Of a DNA stretch of 64,000 bases, positions 44,122-56,429 are shown piece after piece (positions within the stretch are counted from its first letter, which is position 1; every line of letters begins with the position of its first letter). Position numbers and translations under genes: made by a program. Source of the DNA: Diplolepis rosae (Eukaryota; Arthropoda; Insecta; Hymenoptera; Diplolepididae); contig JAPYXD010000466.1 of assembly GCA_030998225.1 (NCBI GenBank), positions 6,985,001 to 7,049,000 of the forward strand, in the 5' to 3' direction. The notes beneath the pieces are model-generated. The model saw nothing but the letters and a program-made list of their open reading frames with translations, was not told the DNA's origin and searched no databases.

Positions 44122-44449
44122 GCCATGGAACAACCAGACCATGTGATCGATATGATGATTATTTTGTCTGTAAACTTTTGTTCAAGCAAAACAAGATATC
44201 AAGTCAAAAATTTGTGAGATCACAGAAAAGGCACTAAGGAGAGTCTGTCAACTCTTAAATTTTCTTAATCATAAAAAAATACATTTCAAAGAATTTTTTT
44301 TCAATTTAAAAAATCTGAGAGTTAACAGATCTTCCTCAGTTTTTTTTTTATTTCATAAAATTTCGACTTGGTATCTTAATTTGCATGTACAAAAGTTTAC
44401 AGACAAAAAAATTACCATATCGATCATATGGTCTAAATGTTCCATGGCC
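44122..44449. mobile_element. GGCCATGGATCAACC-family MITE
   Basis: Left GCCATGGAACAACCAGACCA, right AAATGTTCCATGGC. Inside GGCACTAAGGAGAGTCTGTC is mirrored near 44310-44345. The TTAA at both ends has decayed. Confidence 0.7.
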
Positions 44450-44652
44450 TGAAATAGAAAAATAATAAATTAAACCGTTTTTTAGCTGCTTCCTAATATT
44501 TTATTTTTACAGTAAAAATGCATTGAAGTTTCGAAAAACTGTTCGATTCGCGTACATCGAATGCAAGGCCGTAATATTAAACCATCAAATTAATTTGTCA
44601 ATATTTTTGGAAAAGTGTAATTTTTTCAGTAGATTTTGAAAATTGTTTAGCT

Positions 44653-44760
44653 ATATACAATACTGGCTCGGTACTGCCTTGCCAGTGTTCTATCAGTACT
44701 GATGAGTACTGGCAGAACTCCGACACAAAACCGGGTAAGTACTATATGTCAGTAATAAAA
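44653..44760. repeat. CAGTACTG palindrome cluster, part 1
   Basis: Four to five TACTGGC or CAGTACTGATGAGTACTGG-like words within 100 bp. A second, larger cluster at 46180-46395 shares the motif. Confidence 0.5.
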
Positions 44761-44798
44761 AAAGACACACACTGAGAGAAATCTACATGGTAATTGTA

Positions 44799-45357
44799 AC
44801 TAATACGTCCCAACTAATTTCCTCTAGTGAAAGCTACTAAAAATTTGACCAGTATTACTGAGATAGTGTAGTTAAAATAGCCAATTTGTTATGTATATAA
44901 ATTAACTGCACTGAGAAAAAAGATTTGATTGAATCAAAGAAAATAATTTGTTTGAACGACTTTCTTTGATTTAAAGAAATGATTTGTTTGAATGAAATAA
45001 AATTTGTTTGATTCAAACAAAATATCTTTGAATCAAATAAATATTTGTTTGAATCAAATTAATTTTTCGTCAAAACAAAGAAATTAATGCATTGATATAT
45101 GGTCAAAGATATAATTTGTTTGATTTAAGGCAGAAATTTATTTGATTCAAACAAATATTTATTTGGTCCAAAGATATTTTGTTTGAATCAAACAAATTTT
45201 GTTTCATTTAAACAAATCATTTCTTTAAATCAAAGAAAGTCGTTCAAACAATTTATTTTCATTGATTCAATCAAATCTTTTTTCTCAGTGTGATTAGATA
45301 AACTAATTAAATTTATCGTAGCTTTTACTAAAAGTAATTAGTTGGAACGTATTAAGG
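44799..45357. mobile_element. Foldback element carrying a nested CACTGAGAAAA element
   Basis: Outer arms TAATACGTCCCAACTAATTT and AATTAGTTGGAACGTATTA, with CTAGTGAAAGCTAC mirrored by GTAGCTTTTACTAAAAG. Confidence 0.6.
44909..45290. mobile_element. CACTGAGAAAA-ended foldback, saturated with TTTGATTCAAACAAA words
   Basis: Ends CACTGAGAAAAAAGATTTGA and its complement, with TG at 44907-44908 and 45291-45292. The 382-bp element is almost a full palindrome, built from repeated AATTTGTTTGAATCAAA-like words. Confidence 0.8.
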
Positions 45358-46179
45358 GCATGTGGTACTCAGGAAATTAGCAAAGTTTATTGATTTTAGG
45401 TTTGCAAAAAAAGAAAGAAAGGCAAACGTTTCGGCCACATATGGCGGCCCCCTCTTCAGTGCCATAAATTCAAAGATTAATTCAAAATTTCTGTAAAAGA
45501 TTAGAATATAGGACAATTTTTTTTTATAAGCAATACTGAGAGGTTCTTTTCCTCCTTGAAGAAGACTATTGTCCTATACCTAGTTAAGAAATTCGAGACA
45601 TTTATGGTGATTTTCAGAAGTGGACGAAGGCGTGTATTTTTCAAGAAAACGATTTTGTATATCAGCTTTACGGAAAATCCATTTAACATTGAATTTGAAA
45701 GCAAGGCATTACAGAAACATAAATTATTATAATATCTATATATGTAATTTTACTCAATATTATTTGAGTATGTTCAGAAATAAAAAAATTGAAAGTTGTT
45801 TATTTATGCATTCAGATTTATTCTGAGATGTTTTGGAAAAAATATTAAATTTATCTTTAAAAAATAATAAAAATGCAATTTTAGTATTCATAATATTAAG
45901 TATCTGCACATTTGAAAAGTATTATTAAATTTAATTAGTTCTGAAAATGGTCAGAATATCAATAATATAAGGTAAAATAATGGCTCGCTGTCGAGGAAAT
46001 TCCAATTAAAATTGTTTGAAATGAAACCTTGATCTATATTATAAACACTTAAAGAGCACTCAACTTTTATCTGTGCAACCACTACTAAGTTTTAGTAGAA
46101 ACCCAATAGAACAAAAGTAATTGTGCTAACCAATAAAGTAACATCGTCATATTTTATATTCAGGACTGGGATTAACATG

Positions 46180-46395
46180 CCACAGTACGGAAACTACACC
46201 GGCTCTTTTAATTTGACAGTCATTTGCCGCTACTACCTCTGGTCCTCTGTACTGACTGACTGACTGTACCACGCCTATACCAACAGTCAACACTGAGAAC
46301 CGTTACAAGCCAGTTCAGGTCCAGTAAAGGTCCAGTACTGGCTGCCAGAACTGCATACTGACTATCAGTACTGGGTGTCAGAACCACGCTGGTGG
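46180..46395. repeat. CAGTACTG palindrome cluster, part 2
   Basis: About ten CAGTAC or TACTG-type words, including CTGACTGACTGACTG. Together with part 1 it may form the two ends of one old element interrupted between. Confidence 0.45.
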
Positions 46396-46456
46396 TAAAT
46401 TTTTACTAAACGGAAAAAGTTAGTGCTTTAAATATTACCAAATTTATTCTAATGTA

Positions 46457-46832
46457 CAGTAAAACTTCATTTATCGGGATTTGGAGGGGCTCCCCACTAC
46501 CACCTACAGTCTCATGGTGGTTTGCCATGACTCTTGTTGTATGTTGACATTTAGTAATGGTTATGTACATAAGTTGTAATGTATTTGCAAATTGTGTAAA
46601 TTTATTTGGTTTTTCATGATGGAAAATGAAGATAGAAATACAAACGAAGGTATGTAAAAAAATTGACATAATAAAACTCCTGCAAATGAAACATCTGGAA
46701 ACTGTCACTATGTCACTATGTACAAGGAGTGGTGGCTGGAGGAGGAACAAAATGTTCCGATAAATGAGGTTGCGAAATCCCGATAAGTGAAGATCCCGAT
46801 AAATGAGTGTCCCGATAAATGAGGTTTTACTG
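46457..46832. mobile_element. Pogo/Tigger-like MITE
   Basis: Left end CAGTAAAACTTCATTTATCG and right end CGATAAATGAGGTTTTACTG are inverted, with TA at 46455-46456 and 46833-46834. Near the right end the GATAAATGAG word is repeated several times. CAGTRAAACCTC ends with TA targets are typical of the pogo group. The internal frame is not a transposase I recognise. Confidence 0.75.
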
Positions 46833-46834
46833 TA

Positions 46835-48406
46835 TAAGATATTAATAATAAATACATTACATATTTTTGAATCCTGCAGTAAATTTTTAGGTGGGAATTT
46901 ATTGAAGAATTCCGGTACCCTGATCCGTATATTTGACAGACCAGTTCAGGAAATTTTAATGGAGTTACTTAACAATATAAAAAATTCTCACTCGCTACAA
47001 AATGTGGATTCGAACCCTAGTTTACTTTTAACTATGTAACAAACAATCTAAAAAAATCTTGTACATAACAATCTACAACTGTCTTGGGATTCTTATTTTA
47101 CTGCCAACTTCGGTAATTTGCTCAAGTCAAAAATCAGAGTTTTTATTTTTAGGCAATTATAAAAGGTTTTACAGAAGGTCTGTAAATTGCCCTGAATATT
47201 TCCAAATACTTTATGGAAAATTATTGAATATCTATCGACTTTTCTCATATTCTCAATTTCTGAACAAATTCGGTAATTTAAAAAAAACTAATTTCTCCGT
47301 GTAGGGTTGATTTGTTTTTCTAAATTCTATTCACTGTTTTTGTTCATCTGGAACTTATTTGTTTGTTAAGAACTTTGGATAGAAAATATTATAGATTTTG
47401 CTCATATGCCAGAAATTGACCTCGATCGCTTCGATTAGATAGAATGGAATGGCTTATAGGTTGCACGCATTCTAGTCCGGTCATTCTTACGAAACTATGA
47501 CCAGATGGATCGGTTCTGTGTAGATCATTATCTAAACTAAGTAACATTTTGCATATAATACAAAATACTTTTATTTATTTTTTTTTTTTATAAAAAGAAA
47601 AGTTAAAACTCTATTCAAGTTAATTTCAGTTTGTTAAGGACAAAACTCCTTTAAACAGTTTTCATATAGAATAGAAACATGTTTTAAACAATTAAAAATT
47701 TTTAAATTATAATTATGAATTGTTAAATTATTTATTAATATATCATTTAGGGATTTAAAATTACGACTGAGATGATATAGTTCAGCATCATGCAAAGTCA
47801 AATAAATCTGAGAAAAATATATTTTACTAATCATAAATTGTGATTATCTTATCGCTTGTGCTTAATTAATTTTCTGAAATATAGAAAGTAGGAGGTAAAC
47901 ATAAAGGAGCCAAAACGTTGTTGCGAAACCGGTTATGGTGCCGACGAATTTAATGCTTTTTGGCTAATGGTAGACTCGATTTTATGATTTTTTTAAAATA
48001 TATTCGATAACTTCAATAATTTATAAAAATATCAATTGCAAATTTTATAAATTTAAATGGGTAAAGTTAAAATAATCAAAATGTTTGAATGCAAAAATTC
48101 TAATAAATAAATTTATATATATATTTAAAAATGATCATCGAATTTATTCATTGATATAATATAAATATCACATCTATAGCACACAGATTCAAAACATAAG
48201 ATAAAATTAATGTAATATATTCGAAAGGTTACAGAATTCAAGCTCACTAAAAAATATAACTGGTTCAACTGTTTCTATTTGCAAAATATGCCACTGCTAA
48301 TGTACAGGTAAACAGGATAATTTTTTCTATGTTGTGATCTGAATTTTTATTTTAAAAGACTATGTGGTAAAAGAAACCAAGGAAATTTTTGTACCGAACA
48401 ATAACT
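46835..48406. other. AT-rich sequence, no feature called
   Basis: No element ends or credible frames; a lone TTTCTCCGTGTAGG near 47295 is a possible orphan end of the CACGGAGAAAA group. Confidence 0.5.
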
Positions 48407-49052
48407 TAACAGCAGCGTTGCCAGACACACGGAGCGAAATTATGGAATCGGCATGTTAAAATTATGGTACACTATGGTACATGTTTACAAGACGCATGCG
48501 CGGCGCGAAATTCAAATTAATATATCTTCAAATACTTCAAAGTTTAATATTTTTCATAAATAAAATACTAATAACATTTTTTTGATAAATATAATTATAT
48601 TATGTTTCAATAAAACTATTTTAATTATAATTATAACACAGTTTCTACTTTTTCAAGTCTTTGTATTTTGTAACATTTACTTAAAGTAACTCTTATTAAA
48701 GAACATTTTTATTTTATAAAATAGCTTATAATATATGAAAAGCAAGTATAATATGTAATTGTCTTTGGAATGTTTTTACGTAAATCACATGAAAATTAAC
48801 TCTACTCAGCCTTCATTTAAAAAAATAATTGATTGCTCAAACATGCTTCATATAGGGCAAAAAACAATTCTCATTGGATAATGGTTATTCTGCTTTTGTC
48901 TTCATTTCATTTCGGTTAAATGAAAAATAAAAAATAGAAATATTTTTAAATTATGGTACATTTAAGATGTATGGTACACAAGGGATGGTACATGGTACAA
49001 GAGTCAAAGTTATGGTACGATTACATAATTATGGTACGGTCTGGCAACGCTG
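48407..49052. mobile_element. AGCAGCGTTGCCAGAC-ended element studded with ATGGTAC
   Basis: Inverted ends AGCAGCGTTGCCAGAC and GTCTGGCAACGCTGCTTAGC. ATGGTAC occurs three times in the left 80 bp and at least six times in the right 100 bp. The middle is AT-rich and non-coding. Confidence 0.65.
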
Positions 49053-49981
49053 CTTAGCAGTGATATTTTTTATAAACATATATTCTTGTCCTCTTGAATT
49101 AAACATATGTAATATAGTTTAGGATACATTTCTAAACGACTTTGAATAAAATTTCTTTCCCAATAAAAAATTATTTTATGAAAACTGTATATTCTTACTA
49201 TGTATGTGATATATAACTTAACTATATCTTCAATAGTGATAAAGATTTTCAAAGTTGGAAAACACTCCAAATATTGACTTCCTTTCACGTAGTGTCTCTC
49301 ACATTGGCACTTAGTTCCAATTATTTCCGACAAGAAAGCATTTAAGCCAATAATATATTTACGGATGGAAAGTATAAGCCTTCTTTAAAGTGATATCACA
49401 AAAATATCTTTAAATTAATATTATATAAATTTTGTGGCCCATTACCCAAGAGCAGTTTCTTCAAATGTAGTGTCCGTTATACGTATGTATGCCCAAAAAC
49501 ATTATTATAGGGTCATTCCATGCGTAATTAACACCCCAAAATTTTTTTCGAAAAAAATATGTTTTGTCGCGTTCTATGTTTAAAAACATCTTACACGTAT
49601 TTATTTTTTCAATATGATATTTGAAAATTTCGAGAAATGAATCTTCAAAATTTTTAAATCGAAAAAATTGATGTTTTTTCAATAGGATACAGTAAAAAAA
49701 GTTTTCAATATAAAAAATTATTGTCATACGGAAAATGTGCCTAGCCCCCTAAGCTTTTCAAAATGATGTACTCCACGTACTGTTAATTTTTTTTTTAAGA
49801 ACAAAATAGTGAAGTTTTATAAACAATTATCATTTTTCTAAAGTTTAGTATTTTTACTGGAAGGAATTCTCAGAGTGATACGTTTGTCCCTAAATTGCAA
49901 ACTACTTATAAAATGTAAAAATAAATTGTATTTGTAAAATACAAAAGAAGACGATAAGGAACGTCTGTCAACTTTGTTTAA
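49053..49981. other. AT-rich sequence, no feature called
   Basis: GGAACGTCTGTCAACTTTG at about 49958 resembles the inside of GGCCATGGATCAACC MITEs. Nothing else is clear. Confidence 0.45.
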
Positions 49982-50936
49982 GGGGTTTCATAACCTTTGC
50001 ATTTTCCAAAAATAATTTTTTTTTTAATTTCATAAAAAGGTCCCTTAGGGTCCTAAGAATAATGCTCAATAGGTAGGTAAGTATGGAGCAACCATAGCAG
50101 ATTAGAGGTACATGCAAATTATAGTACTTTTTTACGTTATTAAAACTTTAAACGCGTTTTTCTCAAAACTGACTTTTTCAAATCGGCAAGACACGCCATT
50201 TCAACTATTTTCAACCGATTGACACGAATCTTATTTTAAGTAAAAGATTATTTAATTATCTAGTGGAGTACCTACGATTTTTAAAATAGACTGACAATTG
50301 GTTATTTTTTTAACAAATTATGGAGCGAAAATCGAGTGTTACATTCAAAAATAAATATTTGTTTATAATATTGGTTACTTTACTGGGCAATCTTATAAAC
50401 ATTAGGAAAAAATTTGTTTTCTTGTTCCAGATTCAAATCTTAATTTTTAGAATTTCTTGCCGCAGACGACTTCTGAAAAAAAATTTTTTTTTGACTCAGC
50501 CGCCATTTTATATTTCTTAAAAAAAATTATTTTTATAAAGTTAATATATTAGTTAATAAACTCTATAAATTTTAATTGCTTTACATTTTGTTATCTGCCT
50601 GAAAATAAATCATAAAAATGACACTATTTTTGGAGGCTCATATACTCTCTAAATCTGAATCAGTAAAAATTCACTGAATCACGTTGATAAACCACTGTTT
50701 CGAATGGCATAAATCTTCCACATAGAAATCGATGAAATTTAATCGATTCCACTAGGGAAAATCACTAGTTAATCAGTGAAATATACTGGTCAACAGTGAA
50801 ATTCGCTGGTCAACCAGTCGGTTTTAAATTCCTTCTTATTTCGGTTAAACTTCACTGATTCTATGTCGAAGACTTATAACATTCAAAACAGTGGTTTTTC
50901 ACAGTTTCGGATTTAGGGAGTAGGTGATGAAACCCC
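49982..50936. mobile_element. GGGGTT-ended TTAA element, copy 2, with nested CACTGATT element
   Basis: Left GGGGTTTCATAACC and right GGTGATGAAACCCC, with TTAA 49978-49981 and 50937-50940. It contains AAACGCGTTTTTCTCAAAAC, shared with 29280-30005. The inserted 50645-50920 element lies almost at its right end. Confidence 0.75.
50645..50920. mobile_element. CACTGATT motif-saturated element, copy 2
   Basis: Left CTCTCTAAATCTGAATCAGT, right GTTTCGGATTTAGGGAG, flanked by TA (50643-50644, 50921-50922). 276 bp. More diverged inside than the other two, but still with many TCACTGATT words. Confidence 0.7.
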
Positions 50937-51086
50937 TTAAGTAAAAGTTTTTACAGTTAACTGTAATTATCGATAGTGTTTCAAATTTTTTTCAAAATGT
51001 TTGCTAAATAGGCTGCTCACTTACACGAATTCCTCTGCGTTAGTGAGTATTCAAGTCCTCTTTCGACAAAAAATTGTATAATATCA

Positions 51087-51620
51087 ACCACATTTTACGT
51101 TTTACCTGCCCAAAATAATTTATAAATGATAAAATTGAATAATGTAATCAAAATAAATGAAAATTTAATGCAAAATGAGAATTCTCTGAAATTAATTTCA
51201 GCATGTCCAACTTAACCTAAAAAGTGAAGTCTAGAGAATCTAAAATGGAGAAAAATATTCCTTACAAAAAAAAACTGTTAATTTTTCGTAAGTGATAGAT
51301 ACCCTATTAAAAAAATTCTCATCTGAAAATAACAACTTCAGAATCGATTAAGATTGATTTGGAATTTTTCAAAAATTTCTTGATAATGTAAACTTGTCTT
51401 CTCTTGAGCACGCCGCAGGTTGTTTTTTGTAAATTTTTTTTCCAGAGAATATTTTTCTTCATTTTCGATTCTCTAGACGTCACTTTTTACGTTAAGTTGG
51501 ACATGCTGAATTTAATTTCAGAGGATCCTCATTGTTCGTCAAATTCTCATTTGTTTCGCTTAGATTATTACATTTGATCACTGATGCATTATTTTGGGCA
51601 GGTAAACGTAAAATGTGGTT
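51087..51620. mobile_element. Foldback element, about 150-bp arms
   Basis: AACCACATTTTACG at the left and CGTAAAATGTGGTT at the right begin arms that share CTGCCCAAAATAAT, CAGCATGTCCAACTTAAC and TCTAGAGAATC. Confidence 0.65.
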
Positions 51621-53061
51621 TTTCTGCGAAAACGGTTAGTCGTACAAAAAATGTTGTTGGAAAAATGTTGTAAAGGACTATATATTTTCTATAATGAGTG
51701 TCCTTGGGTCACTGCGCTACGACGAAAAATGCAAAAAGTAGAGGGTGCCAAAGTGATTGAAAACTCGTTTTTTTGCTTTTTCTACCAAAAAATATTTTTT
51801 TACTTTAACACCATGTCTTAGGTAGGCCACGTGACCAAGTCAGTCCTCGAATCGATATTTTTTTACGTTTGTTATAAAATAATCAATCAAGCGATCCACA
51901 TTACCATGATAGATTTTGCTAGATCGTGCGCATATAGAGTTCTATGGGGACAACTATGTACTCATATTTAATTTCTTTGGAAAAATTTTTTTTCGGAATT
52001 TTTACCCAAATGAAGCAGATAAACGTAGTTCATTATTTTCTCTTCTATTTTCCAAAGTTTTAGAATGGTATTTTTATTACAAAAAACGTTATATGGGGAA
52101 AAAAAAAATTATTGATTACTTGGTCACGTGACCCACCAAGGACATGGCCTTAATAGTGTAAATGCAAAAGTTCTTCATCTTCAAAAAACCTACAAATCTG
52201 ATAGAGAAGTTTTTATTCTCCAACTCAGCTTCAGCTCATTGGAAGGAATTTCACAGGGTGTATTGAAAAATGGTACTTCCCTCCAAATTATTTACGAATC
52301 AGATGTATTAAACTCAATGTGAAATTCACTTTTTAATAGGTGTTAAATGAAAATTTTCTCATTTTATAAGAGGTATTTATCTCAAATGATTACCACGTCA
52401 TTACTCACTTGAAAATAACTTACGTTGCTGATTAATAAAAAATTTGTTTCGATTATTTTCCGTGAATGTAGTAGATTCGTGATTCGGATAAATATTTAAG
52501 GATAAAGAAAATAACAATTTCCCAAAATTTTTAGATTAATTTCAATTTTATTTGAGAAACAAATTTATTAGTAATAAAATCAATATGAAATGGAGGTATT
52601 ATTAAACAATCAAGACAATTGGTTGGAAACAGTATTTCACTGCGACTATAATTAAAATTGTTAAAACGTTTTATTTTCTTTAACCCTAATTATTCATTAG
52701 AATTAAGAACGTATTACACTCACGGCAAATAATCGAAACGAGTATTTTATTAATCAGCAAAGTAAGTTATTTCCAAATGAGTAATGGCGTCGTAATTATT
52801 TAAGATGAATACTATGTATAAAATGACAAAATTTTTATTTAATACCTTTTAAAGAGAGAACTTAATGTTGACTAATATATTCGATTCATAAATAATTTGG
52901 AAGGAGCAGAAAAACGAGTTTTAAGTAACTTTGGCGCCCTATACTTTTTGCATTTTTCATCGTAGCGCTGTGACCCAAGGACACTAATTGTAGGAAATAT
53001 AGTCCTTTACAAGTTTTGTCCAACAAATTTTTCTGTTGGACTAACCGTTTTCGCGGAAAAA
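51621..53061. mobile_element. Large foldback element (arms over 350 bp), interrupted
   Basis: GCGAAAACGGTTAGTC, GGACTATAT and GTGTCCTTGGGTCAC in the left arm are mirrored in 52900-53057. AGGTGTTAAATGAAAATTTT and TTACTCACTTGAAAATAACT (52339-52430) are mirrored at 52700-52855. The left arm is split by foreign sequence between about 51795 and 52275. Confidence 0.65.
51809..52149. mobile_element. GGCCATGGATCAACC-family TTAA MITE nested in the large foldback
   Basis: TTAA 51805-51808 and 52150-52153 flank it. Left CACCATGTCTTAGGTAGGCC, right GACATGGCC. GGCCACGTGACCAAGT and ACTTGGTCACGTGACC are mirrored. Confidence 0.65.
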
Positions 53062-53667
53062 CAATTTGAAAATAAATTATGGATTGCAAAAAGTGCTAAA
53101 GGGGAGGAGAACTGAATTTTTGATTTTAAGCTTCTCTTATGCTCACCTATTTCAATACTTTATATAGTGCAGAGATGAATATTTAGATATTACAGCTCGC
53201 AATATCTAGGTATTGCAACTGAACATATAAGATGCCTGTCACATAGTTGAATATCCATTTTTCTCCGTGCGCTATTTCAAATGTACATAATGTATATTAC
53301 CATTACATCTCTCCTACTTCTCAACACGAATATCCAACAGGGAATATAATTACGAGCAATTAAAAAAATATAAGTTTCATTCAAGGCCATATTAAATTTT
53401 GTCATTTCACCAACATTATTTTTTCAAATCGGGTATTTTCGTAAAAAATTTTTTTTTCGTTAAATCGATTCTTCATATTGTGTTTTTTATGAAACAAATT
53501 TTTTGTTAAAAAAAAGGGACATATATGCTTAAAAAAAATAAAATAAGTAGTCACGAGTTTAAACAGCTTTTTAAATGCAACGGAAAGCGCCGAGTTTATC
53601 TGATGTACCGAATGACGTCACGATGTTACTCCCGATCATGGGGTCGTATACAATAACATTGCGAACA
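53062..53667. other. AT-rich sequence, no feature called
   Basis: TTTTTCTCCGTG near 53258 is a possible orphan end of the CACGGAGAAAA group. Confidence 0.45.
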
Positions 53668-54051
53668 AGACCTATCTTCATTATTTATTGTTTCCTATGA
53701 TTCCAAAATATAAATATTTTACAAGTGTTTTCAAAACTTTGGCATAAATTGCATGAGAGTTCTTTTGAAAGTTACAGAATTCATCACCTATACTTAAATG
53801 TGAGAAATATTAAATATATAAAATAAATAAAGCATAAAAGCAATACATAATAAAAATATATTTCATAACAATGATACATCCATCGTTTTTGGAACCCGCA
53901 AAAACACTTTGTTCAGCTGATTTTTAGACGTATTCCGGTACTTTGACACGAAATAACACCTACTCGTTGCTACGCGTTTCTCCACATCTAATTTTCAGTA
54001 AAATTAGTAGTAAAGATTTTTGGAATCATAGGAAACAATAAATCTGTGTCT
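53668..54051. mobile_element. Short-armed foldback
   Basis: ATTTATTGTTTCCTATGATT and its complement near 54020-54042 bound a 380-bp AT-rich stretch. Confidence 0.45.
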
Positions 54052-56280
54052 AAAAGCGGCAGAACCGAATAAGTCATATAATTCGATTTTCGAGAAATCG
54101 CACTTTTTGTTCTTAATACTTAATACTAAACAGTTACAAGAATTATCGGTGTCTATAGTCTCAAAACAGAAAATATTGTATTAAATGAAGCTTCTTTCGT
54201 TCTTAGTACTCAAATTTGAATCAAGGCGGGCCTGGAATAAATAAATATGTTTTGACTTATTCGGTTATGCCACTTAATAAAAAGTTATTCGATTATGCAC
54301 AGAAAAAAAAGTCTTACTTATATACTGGTCTTCTTTTTAGTTTTGGCTTAAATGAAGCCGATGACTTAAAGCAATCACGAAAATTGTCTTGAAAGAAGTC
54401 TTTATATGTCTTCAACTAAAAATAATACTCAAATATGGCTAGTTGTAAGTGCATTTTGCTTTAAAAAATCCCTACGTATCTTTTAGAACATAAAGGAAGA
54501 TCTTGTTGGCTTGAAAGAAGTTCGCGAAGCTTGTTTCTAGCACTGAAGTCTAGATTCTAGTTCTCTTCGCTAACTTATGACGTCACTGCGCGACAGATGA
54601 GCGGATGAGCGGTTCCTATAAAGGTTTTCTTTGATGAAAAAATTAACTACAACGCTTACGGAAATATAAAAGTAAATGATTTCTGCGAGATTCAAAAACA
54701 TGCAATGATTATAAAAATATATTTAAATCGTGCTTGGTATCGGTATATATAACTGAAGAAAGGCCGGCTACCGGAGAGGCCAATTTTTCCTCAATTAGAT
54801 TATAAAAATGATTGTTTAAATTACGTTTTACAATGTCGTCATGGTTCCCTTTTACCCTCTACAAGTCCCTCACGCTATTTATTTTGCATTAGAATGTTGT
54901 ATGAATAATCAAATATGAGAATTCTTGCCAGTTTCTCCAGAAATGTTAATTTTACTTTTCATAAGCAAAATTTAGTTGTGAAAATGTCATAAGATTTCTA
55001 GACTGATTCAGATTTTGTTTCGACTTCAATAAAAATAGTTCTAAAGAAAGGGTTAAAACTTTAACCTTTTAATAGTAATAAGTAAATTGGAAATTTGAAA
55101 CTTGATAATTGACTTTGCACTTGTTTATCTTTTCTGCTTCGTAATACTTTTCTAACCATATTCCTCGTCCAAAAGTTGTTTGCATATATTAAAATAATAG
55201 ATACTCATTATTCATAACAAAAATACTAAAATCAAATATTTTCCACTTTTTTTAGGTTGAGTTTGGAACTGATTTTAAATTCAGATAGTGGGTTCATTTT
55301 AGCCCAAATCCGGGCTAGCGGCTATATTGTAGTCTGCCTAGCGACTAACATTCGGCACATCGGAAAAAATCGGCACTTTCCGTTGCTTTTAAGGAAGTAT
55401 GATTACGCTGAACTTCTGCGCAAACCAAAACGTTGGCTTCTAAATTCAAGATATCACCGATTTTTTCAATTGTGGCAACGCTGTGATGCGTTTTAACTCT
55501 TTTTGCCCAAGAAAGAAAGTTTCGATTAGAGTCTCTAGGAAATATTCCTAGAGACCTAACCTAATTCAGTGAGAGTCACTGTCAGTGTATGTAAACATAT
55601 AACGTAAAAAGAAGTTGTCAACGGAATATTAGTCGCTCCCCTGTCCACTCGCGATCCCGTAATGCACGTAGTTCGCACACATCAAGTTACTAGAATTTAC
55701 ATCGTTGCCAAGTGTGCGCATTTGATAAAACAACACTTCTGTCAATCAATTTTTCATAATTCCTGTGCGGTAAAATTTTGTGTTTAAAAAGACTACTTAA
55801 TAATTGACGCTTATTCTACAAGTGAAAACAATTTCATGTAGATCACTAGAGTGAAAGTTATACAATATGTAGAATCGATTTAACGAAAAAAAAACAAAAA
55901 CAATTTTTTAATGAAAATACGCAATTCAGGCCATGTACGCATTATATTATGCATATATGTATTTTTTAATAGAGAATCTGAATCCACAATAAAACATATA
56001 TGTCCCCATTTGGAATTTCAAAGATACCCTCCCCCCACCACCAGGGTGTAAGGTAAATTTTTGCATAGTCGCTTTTGCCCCTCAAAAAGAAGTTTTTATT
56101 GCCGAAATTTGTTTTTTGCGATGCGTATTTCTTGAGATACTTCGATGTTTCAAGATGAAAAACTCACCCTGTATAACAAGAATTTATTGCCTAGTTTACT
56201 CCAGCTTATTTCCAAAAAAATTTTTAGCATGAAAAAGTTCTGCAACATAATAAAGGACATGCTAAGGGAGGTACTTCAAC
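54052..56280. other. Unannotated sequence, some repeat-like ends
   Basis: GAAAAACTCACCCTGTATAA near 56157 resembles a transposon terminus without a found partner. The 79-codon frame at 55257-55496 has no similarity I recognise. 55560-55700 is somewhat GC-richer. Confidence 0.4.
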
Positions 56281-56429
56281 TTCTTTAAAGGGGGTGAGTA
56301 TACATTTATAACGATCAAAAAATCGCTTTTTTAAACTTTTAAATGATAGAACTATATGTGTAGAATACTTTCCCAGAATTTCAAAGCGGAATTCAAAAAA
56401 TTTTGAAGTTACGAACGCAAATCTAAGGC

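Noticed and set aside
55257..55496. 79-codon plus-strand frame that looks hydrophobic and uninterrupted
   Set aside because: No known domain, no splice partner and no supporting composition; likely chance.
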